Assembly: GCA_922989275.2 (NCBI GenBank)
Contig: OV277858.1
Coordinates: forward strand, 102,472,794 to 102,536,793
Length of the DNA stretch: 64,000 nt
Origin: Gari tellinella
Lineage: Eukaryota; Mollusca; Bivalvia; Cardiida; Psammobiidae
Reading direction: 5' to 3'
How positions within the stretch are numbered: position 1 is the stretch's first letter; each line of letters starts with the position of its first letter. Shown one piece after another: positions 45,993-55,839 of this stretch. Position numbers and translations under genes: made by a program. Below the pieces are notes generated by a model, which made no database searches, had not been told where the DNA came from, and was given only the letters and a program-made list of their open reading frames with translations.

Positions 45993-48900
45993 TGGTGTCA
46001 GAAGTGGGATTCAGTAGCAGAGTACAGAACGAAGGTGAAACTTTTGAACAATTCGTTACTGACTTACAGATCTTGGTCAAAGAGTGTCAATATGATAAAC
46101 CAGAAGAAATGGTAAGAGATAGAGTGGTCTTTGGAATCAGAAACTCTAAGATCAGAGAGAAACTGATCAATGTTGGATCCGAATTGACATTCACAAAAAC
46201 TGTAGAAATTGCAAAGACATATGAGATCGCAAAAGCACAGACAAAAAGTATGAGTCGTGACGAATCAGAACATGTACATGCAATAAGAGGAGTGAAACCG
46301 AAAGTGAAAGTAGGTCAGAAACCGAAATATCAGAGATCTGAGAGATGTCAGAGAACTGAAATGCAGAATCCCAAGTGTACGAGATGTGGTAGATCTCACA
46401 AAAAGGGTCAGTGTCCAGCGATTGGAGCACAATGTTTGAAATGTCAGAAATATGATCACTTTGCGTCAGAATGTAGGACTAAAGTAGGTACAAAACTGAA
46501 AATGAAACCAAAGAGACCCCAACATAAGGTTAATCAGATCGAAAGTGAAAGTGAGAGTGACGATGACTTGTATGTAGGTATGGTCATAGAACTGCCAGAT
46601 GAGAACTATAGCGTAAACACATTGTCGACAGACACTGAATGGTTCGTAAGTGCCAAAATTGCTGGGAAAACAGTGCAAATGCAGATTGACACAGGATCGA
46701 AAGGCAATGTCATGTCCATAAAAACACTTGAGAAACTTGGTTTACAAGGTTGCCCTGAAAAAACTAGTGCGCGATTAAAATCGTACAGCGGACATAAAAT
46801 ACCCGTAACTGGTACACGAACATTAGATTGTATGATCAATGACAAATGCCAAAGCGTGATATTTCACATAGTTGATATACCAGCCGAGACAATTCTAGGG
46901 CGTGTAAGTAGTACAAAACTCAACTTAATACAGAGAGTGCACGCAGTGACTTCTGACAAGACCGACATTGAAGAACGGCATCCGAATCTGTTCACAGGGC
47001 TAGGTAAGCTGCCGGGCGAGCATAAAATTACGGTCGACAAAACGGTAACACCTGTGGTACATGCACCGAGAAAGGTACCAATAGCACTCAGAGAAAAAGT
47101 CAGAAAAGAACTCATGTCCATGGAAAAGCAGGGAGTGATTGTTAAGCAAGACAAACCTACGGAATGGGTAAATTCCATGGTTACCGTTGTGAAACCGAAC
47201 GGAAAGCTCAGAATATGCATGGATCCGAAAGATCTGAATCGCGCAATCAAACGTGAACATCACCCGATGAAGACAATTGAAGAAATACTGCCACTGCTCT
47301 CGAAAGCGAAAGTCTTCAGTAAATTAGACGCGAGTAGTGGATTCTGGCAGTGCGCGCTAAATGAAGAATCGCAAGAACTGTGTACAATGAACACGCCGTT
47401 TGGCCGATATTCGTTCAAACGATTACCATACGGCATCAAATCAGCTCCAGAAGTATACCAGAAGCTGATTTCGGAGTTGATCATGAACATTGATGGCTGT
47501 GAGTCAATCGTAGATGACATCATCATATTTGGTGAAAATGTGGAAGAACATGACAAAGTTTTACATCAAGTGCTGACAAAGCTTGCTGAAAGCAATCTTC
47601 GGCTGAACAAAAACAAATGCGAGTTCAGAAAGACAAGACTGACATTTGTGGGCCACACTTTGACAAGTGAAGGCGTAGAGCCAGATGATGAAAAAGTAAG
47701 AGCTGTCAGAGAAATGAAGAAGCCGGAAAGCGTCAAAGAGCTTATGACATTCCTCGGGTTTGTGAATTACCTCGGAAAATTCATACAGAATCTGTCCGAC
47801 AAGAGTGCCCCTCTCCGAAAGCTGCTAGAGAAAGACATTGAATGGCATTGGGACGCAGAACAAGAGAAAGCGTTTGAGAAGTTGAAGAAAGCAGTCATTG
47901 AGGCACCTGTGCTGAAGTACTACGACGAGAAAAAGCCGGTAACTCTCTCGGTGGATGCGTCGTCGAAAGGTCTGGGAGCCGTGATTCTGCAAAATGGTCA
48001 GCCGGTTGCGTATGCTTCACGCGCTCTAACACCAGCACAGCAGAACTACGCACAGATCGAAAAAGAAGCATTAGCCATTTCATACGGATGTACGAAATTC
48101 CATCAGTATCTTTTCGCCAAAGAAGTACATGTGGAATCCGATCACAGGCCGCTTCAAGCAATCTTTGCGAAACCGCTATACCAAGCACCGCCCAGATTAC
48201 AGAGAATTCTACTGAGCCTACAGAAGTATGACTTGAAGGTGACGTACAAGCCTGGCAAAGAAATGTACATTTCAGATTGCCTCAGTCGTGCATACTTGGA
48301 AGAAACCAAGGAAGATCTGAATTCTGAAGAGCTGACAATTAATCTGTTGACATACCTTCCAGTGTCAGATGAAAAGAGAAAGGTATTTCAAGAAGAGACT
48401 CAGAAAGATCCAGAATTAAAAGTGCTCAGAGACACAGTAGAAAAAGGGTGGCCAGAGAAAAAAGAACAAGTGCCAGAAGAACTTAGACCATACTGGAACT
48501 TCAGAGACGAGATCACGTGTATTGAGGACATGCTGTTTAAAGGTCATAAGTTAATTGTGCCAAAGAAACTGAGACCTGAAATGCTGAACATTATTCATGA
48601 AGCTCATACAGGGATAGTGAAATGTAAGGCTAGAGCCAGAGAAAGCTTGTTCTGGTTAGGAATGGCTCAAGATGTAGAAAACACAGTGTCAGCATGTTCA
48701 ACATGTGCTGAAAACCAGAAAAAGAATGCAAAAGAGCCACTTATTCAGACAGAAGTACCAGACAGACCATGGGCGAAGATCAGTGTAGATTTGTTCTACT
48801 TTCGCGGTAACAACTACTTGTTAACGGTAGACCGGTTCAGTTGCTGGCCAGAAATTGCGAAGTTAGACAATCTATCGAGCGACAACACAATCGCGTACAT

Positions 48901-49675
48901 GAAAAGTCAGTTTGGGAAATACGGAATACCGGATGAGGTATACAGCGACAACGGACCGCAGTTCGCGTCGCACAGTTTCAAAAACTTTCAGAAAGAATAT
49001 GGATTTGCTCATGTAACCAGTTCTCCGACATATGCTCAGTCGAACGGGTTCGCGGAACGAGGTGTGCAAACAGTAAAGTCGCTACTTAAGAAGGCCAAAG
49101 ACCCATACAAATCATTGTTGATCTACAGAGACACTACATTAGAAAGTACAGGACTGTCCCCAGCACAAATGTTCCTGGGAAGAAGATTGAAGAACACTTT
49201 ACCAGTGGCTGCACCACTTCTACAGCCACAATACCACGACTCTAAAGCCGTACAGGGTCGTAAGATCGAGGCGCAGAACAACCAGAAGTTCTACTTCGAC
49301 AAACATTCTGGGAAGCAGTTATCACAGCTTCAGGCTGGAGATCCAGTTGTGATGAGACGAGACGATTACCAAGGACGTTGGGAACCAGCAACCGTGGTTC
49401 GGTTGCACAACACCCCGCGATCGTACATCGTTAGGAACGACAACGGAGTCACTTACCGACGAAACCGAAAAATGTTACGTCCGACAAGAGCAACATTTTC
49501 AAACACAAATCGCGAAAATGACAGCAGTGACGACACGTGTGAGCAAACCATAAATGACTCGCACAGTAGTGAAACCGTTGAACAGACAAATGTGGCATCG
49601 GGCCAATCAGAGATAACAACTAGATCGGGGAGACAAGTGAAAATACCATCAAAGTATAATGATTACGAAATGTGA
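45992..49675 (+). CDS. Gag-pol polyprotein of the Ty3/gypsy element
   Basis: A single 1227-residue frame without stops. Residues 1-90 resemble the C-terminal part of a gag capsid (RVQNEGETFEQF, VFGIRN). Two zinc knuckles follow: CX2CX3HX4C at 129-141 and CX2CX4HX4C at 148-161. The aspartic protease has IDTGS (D233). The reverse transcriptase has KLDASSGFWQ and IVDD near 506-509. RNase H has SVDAS (D655), E691 or nearby and SDHRP (D717). The integrase has a HX2H/CX2C zinc finger (H869, H872, C902, C905) and the catalytic triad D933, D986, E1022 with 35 residues between the last two. The Ty3 order PR-RT-RH-INT is clear. Gag seems to lack its N-terminal half; the ATG lies on the LTR/primer-site junction, so gag is either naturally short or truncated. 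Confidence 0.95.
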   Translation: MVSEVGFSSRVQNEGETFEQFVTDLQILVKECQYDKPEEMVRDRVVFGIRNSKIREKLINVGSELTFTKTVEIAKTYEIAKAQTKSMSRDESEHVHAIRGVKPKVKVGQKPKYQRSERCQRTEMQNPKCTRCGRSHKKGQCPAIGAQCLKCQKYDHFASECRTKVGTKLKMKPKRPQHKVNQIESESESDDDLYVGMVIELPDENYSVNTLSTDTEWFVSAKIAGKTVQMQIDTGSKGNVMSIKTLEKLGLQGCPEKTSARLKSYSGHKIPVTGTRTLDCMINDKCQSVIFHIVDIPAETILGRVSSTKLNLIQRVHAVTSDKTDIEERHPNLFTGLGKLPGEHKITVDKTVTPVVHAPRKVPIALREKVRKELMSMEKQGVIVKQDKPTEWVNSMVTVVKPNGKLRICMDPKDLNRAIKREHHPMKTIEEILPLLSKAKVFSKLDASSGFWQCALNEESQELCTMNTPFGRYSFKRLPYGIKSAPEVYQKLISELIMNIDGCESIVDDIIIFGENVEEHDKVLHQVLTKLAESNLRLNKNKCEFRKTRLTFVGHTLTSEGVEPDDEKVRAVREMKKPESVKELMTFLGFVNYLGKFIQNLSDKSAPLRKLLEKDIEWHWDAEQEKAFEKLKKAVIEAPVLKYYDEKKPVTLSVDASSKGLGAVILQNGQPVAYASRALTPAQQNYAQIEKEALAISYGCTKFHQYLFAKEVHVESDHRPLQAIFAKPLYQAPPRLQRILLSLQKYDLKVTYKPGKEMYISDCLSRAYLEETKEDLNSEELTINLLTYLPVSDEKRKVFQEETQKDPELKVLRDTVEKGWPEKKEQVPEELRPYWNFRDEITCIEDMLFKGHKLIVPKKLRPEMLNIIHEAHTGIVKCKARARESLFWLGMAQDVENTVSACSTCAENQKKNAKEPLIQTEVPDRPWAKISVDLFYFRGNNYLLTVDRFSCWPEIAKLDNLSSDNTIAYMKSQFGKYGIPDEVYSDNGPQFASHSFKNFQKEYGFAHVTSSPTYAQSNGFAERGVQTVKSLLKKAKDPYKSLLIYRDTTLESTGLSPAQMFLGRRLKNTLPVAAPLLQPQYHDSKAVQGRKIEAQNNQKFYFDKHSGKQLSQLQAGDPVVMRRDDYQGRWEPATVVRLHNTPRSYIVRNDNGVTYRRNRKMLRPTRATFSNTNRENDSSDDTCEQTINDSHSSETVEQTNVASGQSEITTRSGRQVKIPSKYNDYEM
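45993..46012 (+). promoter_or_regulatory. Primer binding site, tRNA-Leu type
   Basis: TGGTGTCAGAAGTGGGATTC directly abuts the LTR. Its complement ends ...CCCACTTCTGACACCA, which as I recall matches the 3' end of animal tRNA-Leu plus CCA across all 20 nt. The gag-pol ATG overlaps it, using the last LTR base as its A. Confidence 0.85.
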
Positions 49676-49677
49676 AA

Positions 49678-49817
49678 TAAGATCTATCTCATAATCAGGC
49701 AAGCACTGTGTTAAGAGGCATAATAAACCTCGTGCTGCTAATCTGCCTAAGATCTATCTCATAATCAGGCAAGCACTGTGTTAAGAGGCATAATAAACCT
49801 CGTGCTGCTAATCTGCC
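49678..49817 (+). repeat. Two tandem 70-bp units with a stem-loop, in the element's 3' UTR
   Basis: Two apparently identical copies of a 70-bp unit start at 49678 and 49748, just after the stop codon. Each can fold as AGCAC...GAGG-loop-CCTC-GTGCT. The duplication may serve RNA export, packaging or stability; that is inference. Confidence 0.85.
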
Positions 49818-50490
49818 ACAAGCAGATTTTCCTTTACGTTAGAATCAGAAATTGAGTAAAGACTAGTCAGTTTATTTGTTAGTTAAACAGTTAGTTAAGC
49901 TAGTTCCATTGTAATAAATATAAAATGGTTAACATGATTTTATAAATCATATGTCATTTTGTTATAGATGTTTGTAAACATCTGTGTCATGTGAACTTTT
50001 GAAAATTGTTGACTTGGTGACTTAGAATCACAAAATCAAATTCTCAAAAGTTCAATACTTCAAAAAACAGTAATACTTTTAAACTAAGGGAAGTAAGGCA
50101 TCAATACAATTGTTAGGGTAATTTGATGTTTTGACAAGAGTAATCTCTCTTTTCATGTTTATGTTAGCATATTAAGATACATTATGGCAGAAGTGTAAGA
50201 CTTTCAAGTTATAGAGGTTAAAAACTTAAAAGGGTTAATGATAGTGAACTGTGACTATTGAAGGGAGGTAAATGCTGTAAGAACTGAAACAGACTGGCAT
50301 TAGAGAGTTGCAAGAGTTGCATTTCTTTAGACATGTTCAATTAAGTGTTGGAACTCCAGGACTTGGTGAAAGTGAACTTCATGTTCAAATAGACACGTTT
50401 CAGATTACTAAGCTTTAAGATCTTAAGACACTTTACTGCATTGACAATTAATTAAAACTCATAAGTAGATTTGTTAATAATTAAACCTAA
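49818..50490 (+). other. Retrotransposon 3' untranslated region
   Basis: AT-rich, with no open frame of note. It belongs to the element because it lies between the gag-pol stop and the polypurine tract. Confidence 0.7.
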
Positions 50491-50499
50491 GAAGGGAGA
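50491..50499 (+). promoter_or_regulatory. Polypurine tract (plus-strand primer)
   Basis: GAAGGGAGA lies immediately before the 3' LTR, as expected for the plus-strand priming site. Confidence 0.85.
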
Positions 50500-50618
50500 T
50501 GTAACGTATTGTGACGACAACGATAGTTGTCCGTCTTTGTATTGATCTGCGTATTTACCCTGACCGGAAATAAATTTTAACCGCCATGCGTATCTTATAG
50601 TAAACATCAAATATTATA
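50500..50618 (+). repeat. 3' LTR (119 bp)
   Basis: The copy matches the 5' LTR at 118 of 119 positions by eye. It is followed directly by the target duplication ATAAC. Confidence 0.95.
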
Positions 50619-50649
50619 ATAACGTTTCTTTGTGTGATACAGATCTGAT

Positions 50650-52470
50650 CAGCGTCTGCAAAAATCCAATCAGTAAATCATTTTCCCCATTGAAAAGATA
50701 AAAAATTTTTTTTTATCTTTTATGGAGATTCCATTGGTTTGGAACCAAATTAATAAATATAAATTTCTCATGTTGATGCGTAGCGTCTGCACAATTATTT
50801 CATCAAAATTATAATTATATCTGTCATGGTTAGTTTTGATCCAGATTAGTATATAAAAATCTATTCTTCTTATGTTCGTTAGTTGGGATCCAGATAAATA
50901 AATAATCCCCTTGTACCGTAAATAACAACCTTTTATATTGAGCTACTGCTAGCATTTGTTTGGATCCAGATGAGAATAGTAAATAAAAATCTCTGATGGA
51001 GACGTGTAACGTGTGGCGTCTGAGCAAATATTTCGTCAAAATCGTAATTATTTCTGTCGGAATGTTGGATCCAGAAAATTAACTTAAATCACTTGATGGT
51101 GATTTCATTGGTTTGGATTCAGATAAAGGAATAAAAATGTCTGATGTGAACGTGTGGAGACTGTGCAAATATTCGTCAAAATTGAAATGATTTCTGTCCG
51201 TTAGTTTTCCTTGATCTTGATTAATAAAAAATCACTTGTAAATATGATTATTCCATTGGTTTGGATCCAGATTAATAAAAACAAATTTATTATGTGGACG
51301 TGTGGTGTCTGTGCAAATATTTTATCATGGAGGTACCAGTTTCAGTGCACTTAACGTTCAAACTGATCATGGTGATAACAAATCATAAAAGTCTATGGAA
51401 CAATTATTCCTACCTTTGTAATCAATTGTCTAGGTTAATTCCCTGTAAAAATATTTCCAAAATATTCTATATTTAGCGCAATCGCCACCGTTTCAATGAC
51501 GTAGTCATTTTGTGCTGAGAACATTTTGTTGTACCTATTTCAGTGAGGGTTGGTTTTATCGAAGTACAGACTGTATCAAAAGTATGTGATCAATAAAAAT
51601 GTTGTAAGAATCATTCCTGTAATGTTTCCCACCTATATAAATATTAAAAATTAGGATTTTCTCCCTTTTGAATATATAATTGGTTCCTTGTCTATACTGC
51701 CTCTCTCCCATTTGAATAAGAAAAACAACAAAAGTACATTTTCAGTCATTCCTTTATGAATTATGTTGGTCTCTGTTCCAATTCAGTTTGGCAAGGAGTG
51801 GTCACATAATTTTGACAAGTATACCCTGTATGCTATTTTCGTCATTTTTATTTCTTCAAAAGAGTCGATTAAATAATGTAAATCAAATCACAATATCAAG
51901 CCATTCAAATAATAATTTACCGAAAAACGGTTTCTGTATATAAGGAGAGCATACTTTTGTAAGTGTACTGTACATGAAACAAAATAGACGGGCCCACTTA
52001 TTTCATGTGATTTGGGTGTAGAAGATAACAAAAAATGCATACCACTACAAAATTATGAAAATCAATTGTAAAAAGTGTTATTTTGGAACATGTGTTTTCG
52101 CAGTGAAAACGGACATAAGGAAATTGGTTCAAATTGCTATGCTTTATTTTTTATAGTCAATAAATTATCCGTTTGCATCAAATTTTGGATTTTTTGGGAC
52201 AAAGATGACAGGAAAAGTTTACTTTGCTGATAGCAAAAAGTGATAACGTAATTGAGCTCTTCAGAAAGAAGATAGAGTTGTCGCAGTTAAGTGCACCGAA
52301 ATAGGTACCTCACTGAAACAGGTACACTGATATAATTTTTTTTATTTCTGTCCGTTAGTATGAATCCAGATTAGTCAATAAAACCCCTTCCATTTCTTTA
52401 CGTTATTTCGGATCCAGATCAGTGAATGAAATTCCATTACGTGGGAGCACGGCACCTGCATATTAGTAAA
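50650..52470 (+). repeat. Degenerate tandem repeat split by a TIR element
   Basis: GTTTGGATCCAGATTAATAA-like and GTGTCTGTGCAAATATTTC-like blocks recur at 50730-51330 and resume at 52335-52470 (TTTCTGTCCGTTAG, GGATCCAGATCAG). The interval 51333-52325 is an insertion. Confidence 0.6.
51333..52325. mobile_element. About 1-kb DNA element with GTACC[A/T]GTTTCAGTG ends
   Basis: GTACCAGTTTCAGTGCACTT at the left is matched by inverted GTTAAGTGCACCGAAATAGG and CACTGAAACAGGTAC at the right. No open frame of note exists inside, so it is non-autonomous. Confidence 0.65.
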
Positions 52471-53323
52471 TAAGAGGTGTGAAAAAGTCTAGGTAGCGAA
52501 AAGACCAGCCGCGAAAGCCACAAGATAGCAAATATGCTAGGGTAGCGAAATGTCCTGAAATCTTATTTTTGATGGTTTTATTTGAAAAACCCATCGAGTT
52601 TGAGCATGTCAGGGGTTCATTTGACAGAATGAGAGGGCTATTGAGAATGGGTAGAGGGGTTTTATGAAAAGGACAGGGGTAATGTCTCTAGGGCGAATTG
52701 GCATTGGGCCGAATTTGTTGTAGCGACCATGCCAATACATCACACGGCCTCGATAGCCTTTCAAAAGTCTGGTAATAAACACATGTGCCTTTCTTTTTGG
52801 CGACTAAATACTTTTTATCCAAATAAATCACAACAATTTACCACAAAAAGAGAAAAAATCACCGAAAACTCTTCCACATTGCCATCGTATTTTTCACCTC
52901 CGTCTGTTAGAGAACCGAGGGAAGGGAAAGCACTCTTGATAGACTGTTACATCTATATCTTCTGCTGAATGACGGAGCTTGGACTTCGTTTAGCGCTGCA
53001 AATCCAATTATCAAAACTCTTTATCACTAGATCTATATGAGCTGACACATCTGGAATAAAGGTAGACACAGGTTTCCCTTGAAATTTACTCTAAAAGCGT
53101 ATTTTTCACTAGAGATCAAACTGATTTGTAAAAGGAAAAAATATCCAATTGAATTTTCATGTCTCACCATGGCTGACTATGCCCAGGTTATCTACCTAAA
53201 ATGTCTTGAACCGTCTGAAAAGTATAGCTTTAATGCTTAAATAGAGATCAAATTGATTTGTGAAAGAAAAAAAATGTTTCTTTAGAAATGTAGAAGGCCT
53301 GGATAGATACAGACACCAAGAAA

Positions 53324-53570
53324 GGGTCTGTAGCTCAGTGGTAGAGTGTCCGCATGCAGTGTGGGAGGTTGTGGGTTCAATCCCCGGCCGGATCAAACCA
53401 AAGACTTGAAATTGGTAATGGCTTCCCTCCTTGGCACTCAGGATTTTAGCACATCGACTGGTTCGTCGGTGTCAGGATAAAGTGACCGGCTGGGTACAGT
53501 CCCTGGTGCACCTCAAAAGTGAATGATAGCTTGACGTTTATAAAGGCATATTTTTTGCCTAGTTAGATCT
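53324..53570 (+). mobile_element. tRNA-derived SINE
   Basis: The head 53324-53395 has A box TAGCTCAGTGGTAGAG and B box GGTTCAATCCC. The acceptor stem has mismatches (GGGTCTG against CCGGATC) and there is no clean T stem, so it is not a working tRNA. The body after it includes TGTCAGGATAAAGTGACC, which I associate with molluscan SINEs. Confidence 0.8.
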
Positions 53571-53829
53571 ACTTATCATCCAGAATCATAGAATATAAAT
53601 ACGTTTTATTATGCCCATTAGATCTAATGAAGCAAAAACAACAACCCATTAGATCTAGTTCAGATCAAAATTTGAAAATTATGACGAACGCTTGACATTT
53701 ATTTTAATACCAGTGTAGATCTAGATCTTTAGTGTTTATTCGGTAAATAAATTCCCCAAACGTAAAAAGCTTGCGTTTTCAATACTCGGATCAAAAGAGA
53801 TCGCTTAGGATAATGAAAAATGATAAACT

Positions 53830-54284
53830 CAGCTGAGTCTAGACTCAAACATGCTGTTCAAAATAACCCATAACCTTATAGTGGATATTCCAGAGCCTTC
53901 AACTATTGTCAAGACTAACGACCGTCGAACAAGGGGATCCCAGCGTCTTTTCCTGCCATTTATCAAAGTCACCGTCTTCAAACAATCTTTCTTCCCGAGA
54001 ACAATCCAAGACTGGAACAAATTACCAGCCAGTACCACCGACATACCAGACATAGAGGACTTCAAGACTGCCCTCCACATCGCGATTGCAGTCCCTCCTC
54101 TGTACTCGGCGTAGTCAGCGTCCAGATGATGTAAATAGTTTTATCTGTACATTCTACACCAGACCTTTCAATTGTAAATAGCCTGGGAGAGGTGACTGTC
54201 TTGCCCCCCAACCAAATAGGACAAAGTACATTCCAGCATTGGATTCCTGTCCTTTATACGGAGGAAGAAGAAGAAGAAGAAACA
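53830..54284 (+). pseudogene. LINE 3' end with (GAA)n tail
   Basis: A frame at 53851-54114 encodes KITHNLIVDIP and SFFPRTIQDWNKLPAS, the C-terminal end of a non-LTR reverse transcriptase. A 3' UTR leads to TATACGGAGGAAGAAGAAG, a simple-repeat tail typical of such LINEs. The 5' part is missing (5' truncation). Confidence 0.82.
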
Positions 54285-54524
54285 GTTTTGTAACCTCCAG
54301 TTGAGTGAATACCTCAACTGAGTCAAAAAGTTGAGCCTTAGTGTGAGCATGAGTCTGGACTCAAACAAAGTTTTATAACCTCGGGGCCAGGTGTAGGTTG
54401 TAATGGAACCAACCACACGGATGCACATGACAAGGCAGAGATCTTGAACATCCTGTTGGTCTCAGCGTTCAGGCGCGTAGCTACCTATTCATTGGTTTCT
54501 GGGAATCCACATCATTTGGCTAAT

Positions 54525-54602
54525 TTTGCAAACAGTTTGGATGCAGATCAGTCGCCACTTTACTTGGCGTCTGATCTGGATCAAAACGGCTTGTCACTCA
54601 GT
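54525..54602. mobile_element. F-core hairpin
   Basis: CAAACAGTTTGGATGCAGAT and ATCTGGATCAAAACGGCTTG, with the tip CGCCACTTTACTTGGCG. Confidence 0.72.
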
Positions 54603-54949
54603 TTAAAACAATCATAAATCCTGAAAGTTCAAGTGTTGATCTAGCAATATGTCTCCTGCAGTCTTGATATGACTGAAACACTTAAAACCCTATGTAAACA
54701 AATTCTCTAAGGCCTTCAATAAAGTGCCACACAAGTGTTTACTCCACAAGCTTCGAAAATTTGGTGTGCAAGGCAAGCTGCTAGATTGAATTGAGAGTTT
54801 CATGAAAAAAAGTAGCCAACAGAGTGAACTGAAGAGGGAAAGTATCCAAGTCAACGTCAGTCACAACTCATGCCCCCCAAGGCACATTCCTCCTGTTACT
54901 TTCTGTGTTGTATTAACAAGTCGGCTTTTTGAAGATGATTCCCTACTGT

Positions 54950-55143
54950 TTTGATTTGATTTGTTATGATTTTACGTCGCTTTTAATAGTATTTCAGTCA
55001 TATCGTGACGTCCAGCTAATTTCAGGCAGAGGAAGACCCCAGAAGCCCTTTATGCACTGTTTCAGGCACAAATCGACAACTGGGTAGAACCACCGACCTT
55101 CCGCAAACCAGCTGGAAGGCTTCCCAACGTGAAAAATCCGAAC
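54950..55143 (-). mobile_element. SINE inserted in the LINE RT, with 16-bp target duplication
   Basis: Flanked by GATGATTCCCTACTGT (54934-54949) and GACGATTCCCTACTGT (55144-55159). On the complement it has a B-box-like GGTGGTTCTACCC and ends CGACGTAAAATCATAAC followed by (AAATC)n, a LINE-type tail. The A-box end is truncated. Confidence 0.87.
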
Positions 55144-55485
55144 GACGATTCCCTACTGTATCGTCTTTATAATCAATAGCCATGAACACACACAGATGCT
55201 GCGAGAAAACCTGAACAGACTCCAGAAGTGGGAGAAAGATTGGCTGATGTCATTAAGGCTCAACAAGTGTGAGGTCCTTCGCATCTCTAACAAGAGGAAG
55301 GTGATTGAGGCTCACTATACATGGTCAGAAGCACTTGCACCACAGTTGAAGTACTTAGGGACACTTTCTCCTGGAACAAGGAAAGTAAATGGCACCCTGG
55401 CCTTCCTGAGTAGGAACCTCTCCTTTTATCCAAGAGCCACGCAAGACCTTCATTTGCCCACAGCTGGAACATGCCGCTACAATAT

Positions 55486-55740
55486 CAGGGCTGCGTTTTC
55501 TCCGGATTTTTCCTAAATCTTCGGATTTTTTTCTAGTACATGGTAGCTTAAAGCAGGCTGAAAGTAAAGCAGAATGCGCCTTTAGGCGCATTCTGCTTTA
55601 CTTCAAGCCTGCTTTATGTAGTCACATGCCAACAAAACTAGAAATAGGCTATGGGGTAAAGGTACGATTCGTTAAATCTCACTTGAAAAATGCAAATTTG
55701 GAAATCTTAGGATTTTTCATGTCAATTTATGGCAGCCCTG
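55486..55740. mobile_element. MITE-D with captured MITE-A half
   Basis: CAGGGCTGCGTTTTCTCCGG at the left and TTATGGCAGCCCTG at the right. Inside are the full A-core and the MITE-A flank AAACTAGAAATAGGCTATGG up to GGGTAAAGG. A 48-bp direct duplication of LINE sequence flanks it. Confidence 0.85.
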
Positions 55741-55839
55741 TATCAAAGTGCCACGCAAGACCTTCATTTGCGCACAGTTGGAACATGCCGCTACGATGTG
55801 GGACCCCACACAAAGGCAAACATCAACAAAGTCAAATCC

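Larger units (their letters stand above)
45874..50618 (+). mobile_element. Ty3/gypsy LTR retrotransposon, full length, apparently recent
   Basis: The element is bounded by 119-bp direct LTRs and a 5-bp target duplication ATAAC (45869-45873 and 50619-50623). It holds a primer binding site, one intact gag-pol frame, an 820-bp 3' UTR and a polypurine tract. The LTRs differ at one base (ATAAATGTTAA versus ATAAATTTTAA), so the insertion is young. It lies in the intergenic region between divergent REXO4 and SRBD1. Confidence 0.96.

Noticed and set aside
46191..49069. Minus-strand open frames across the retrotransposon
   Set aside because: Shadows of the intact gag-pol frame; no motif in them.
53324..53395. 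A functional tRNA gene
   Set aside because: Boxes A and B are present, but the acceptor and T stems are mispaired and a SINE body follows; it is a SINE head.
54168..54428. Minus-strand open frame
   Set aside because: Its poly-Phe run is the reverse of the (GAA)n LINE tail.
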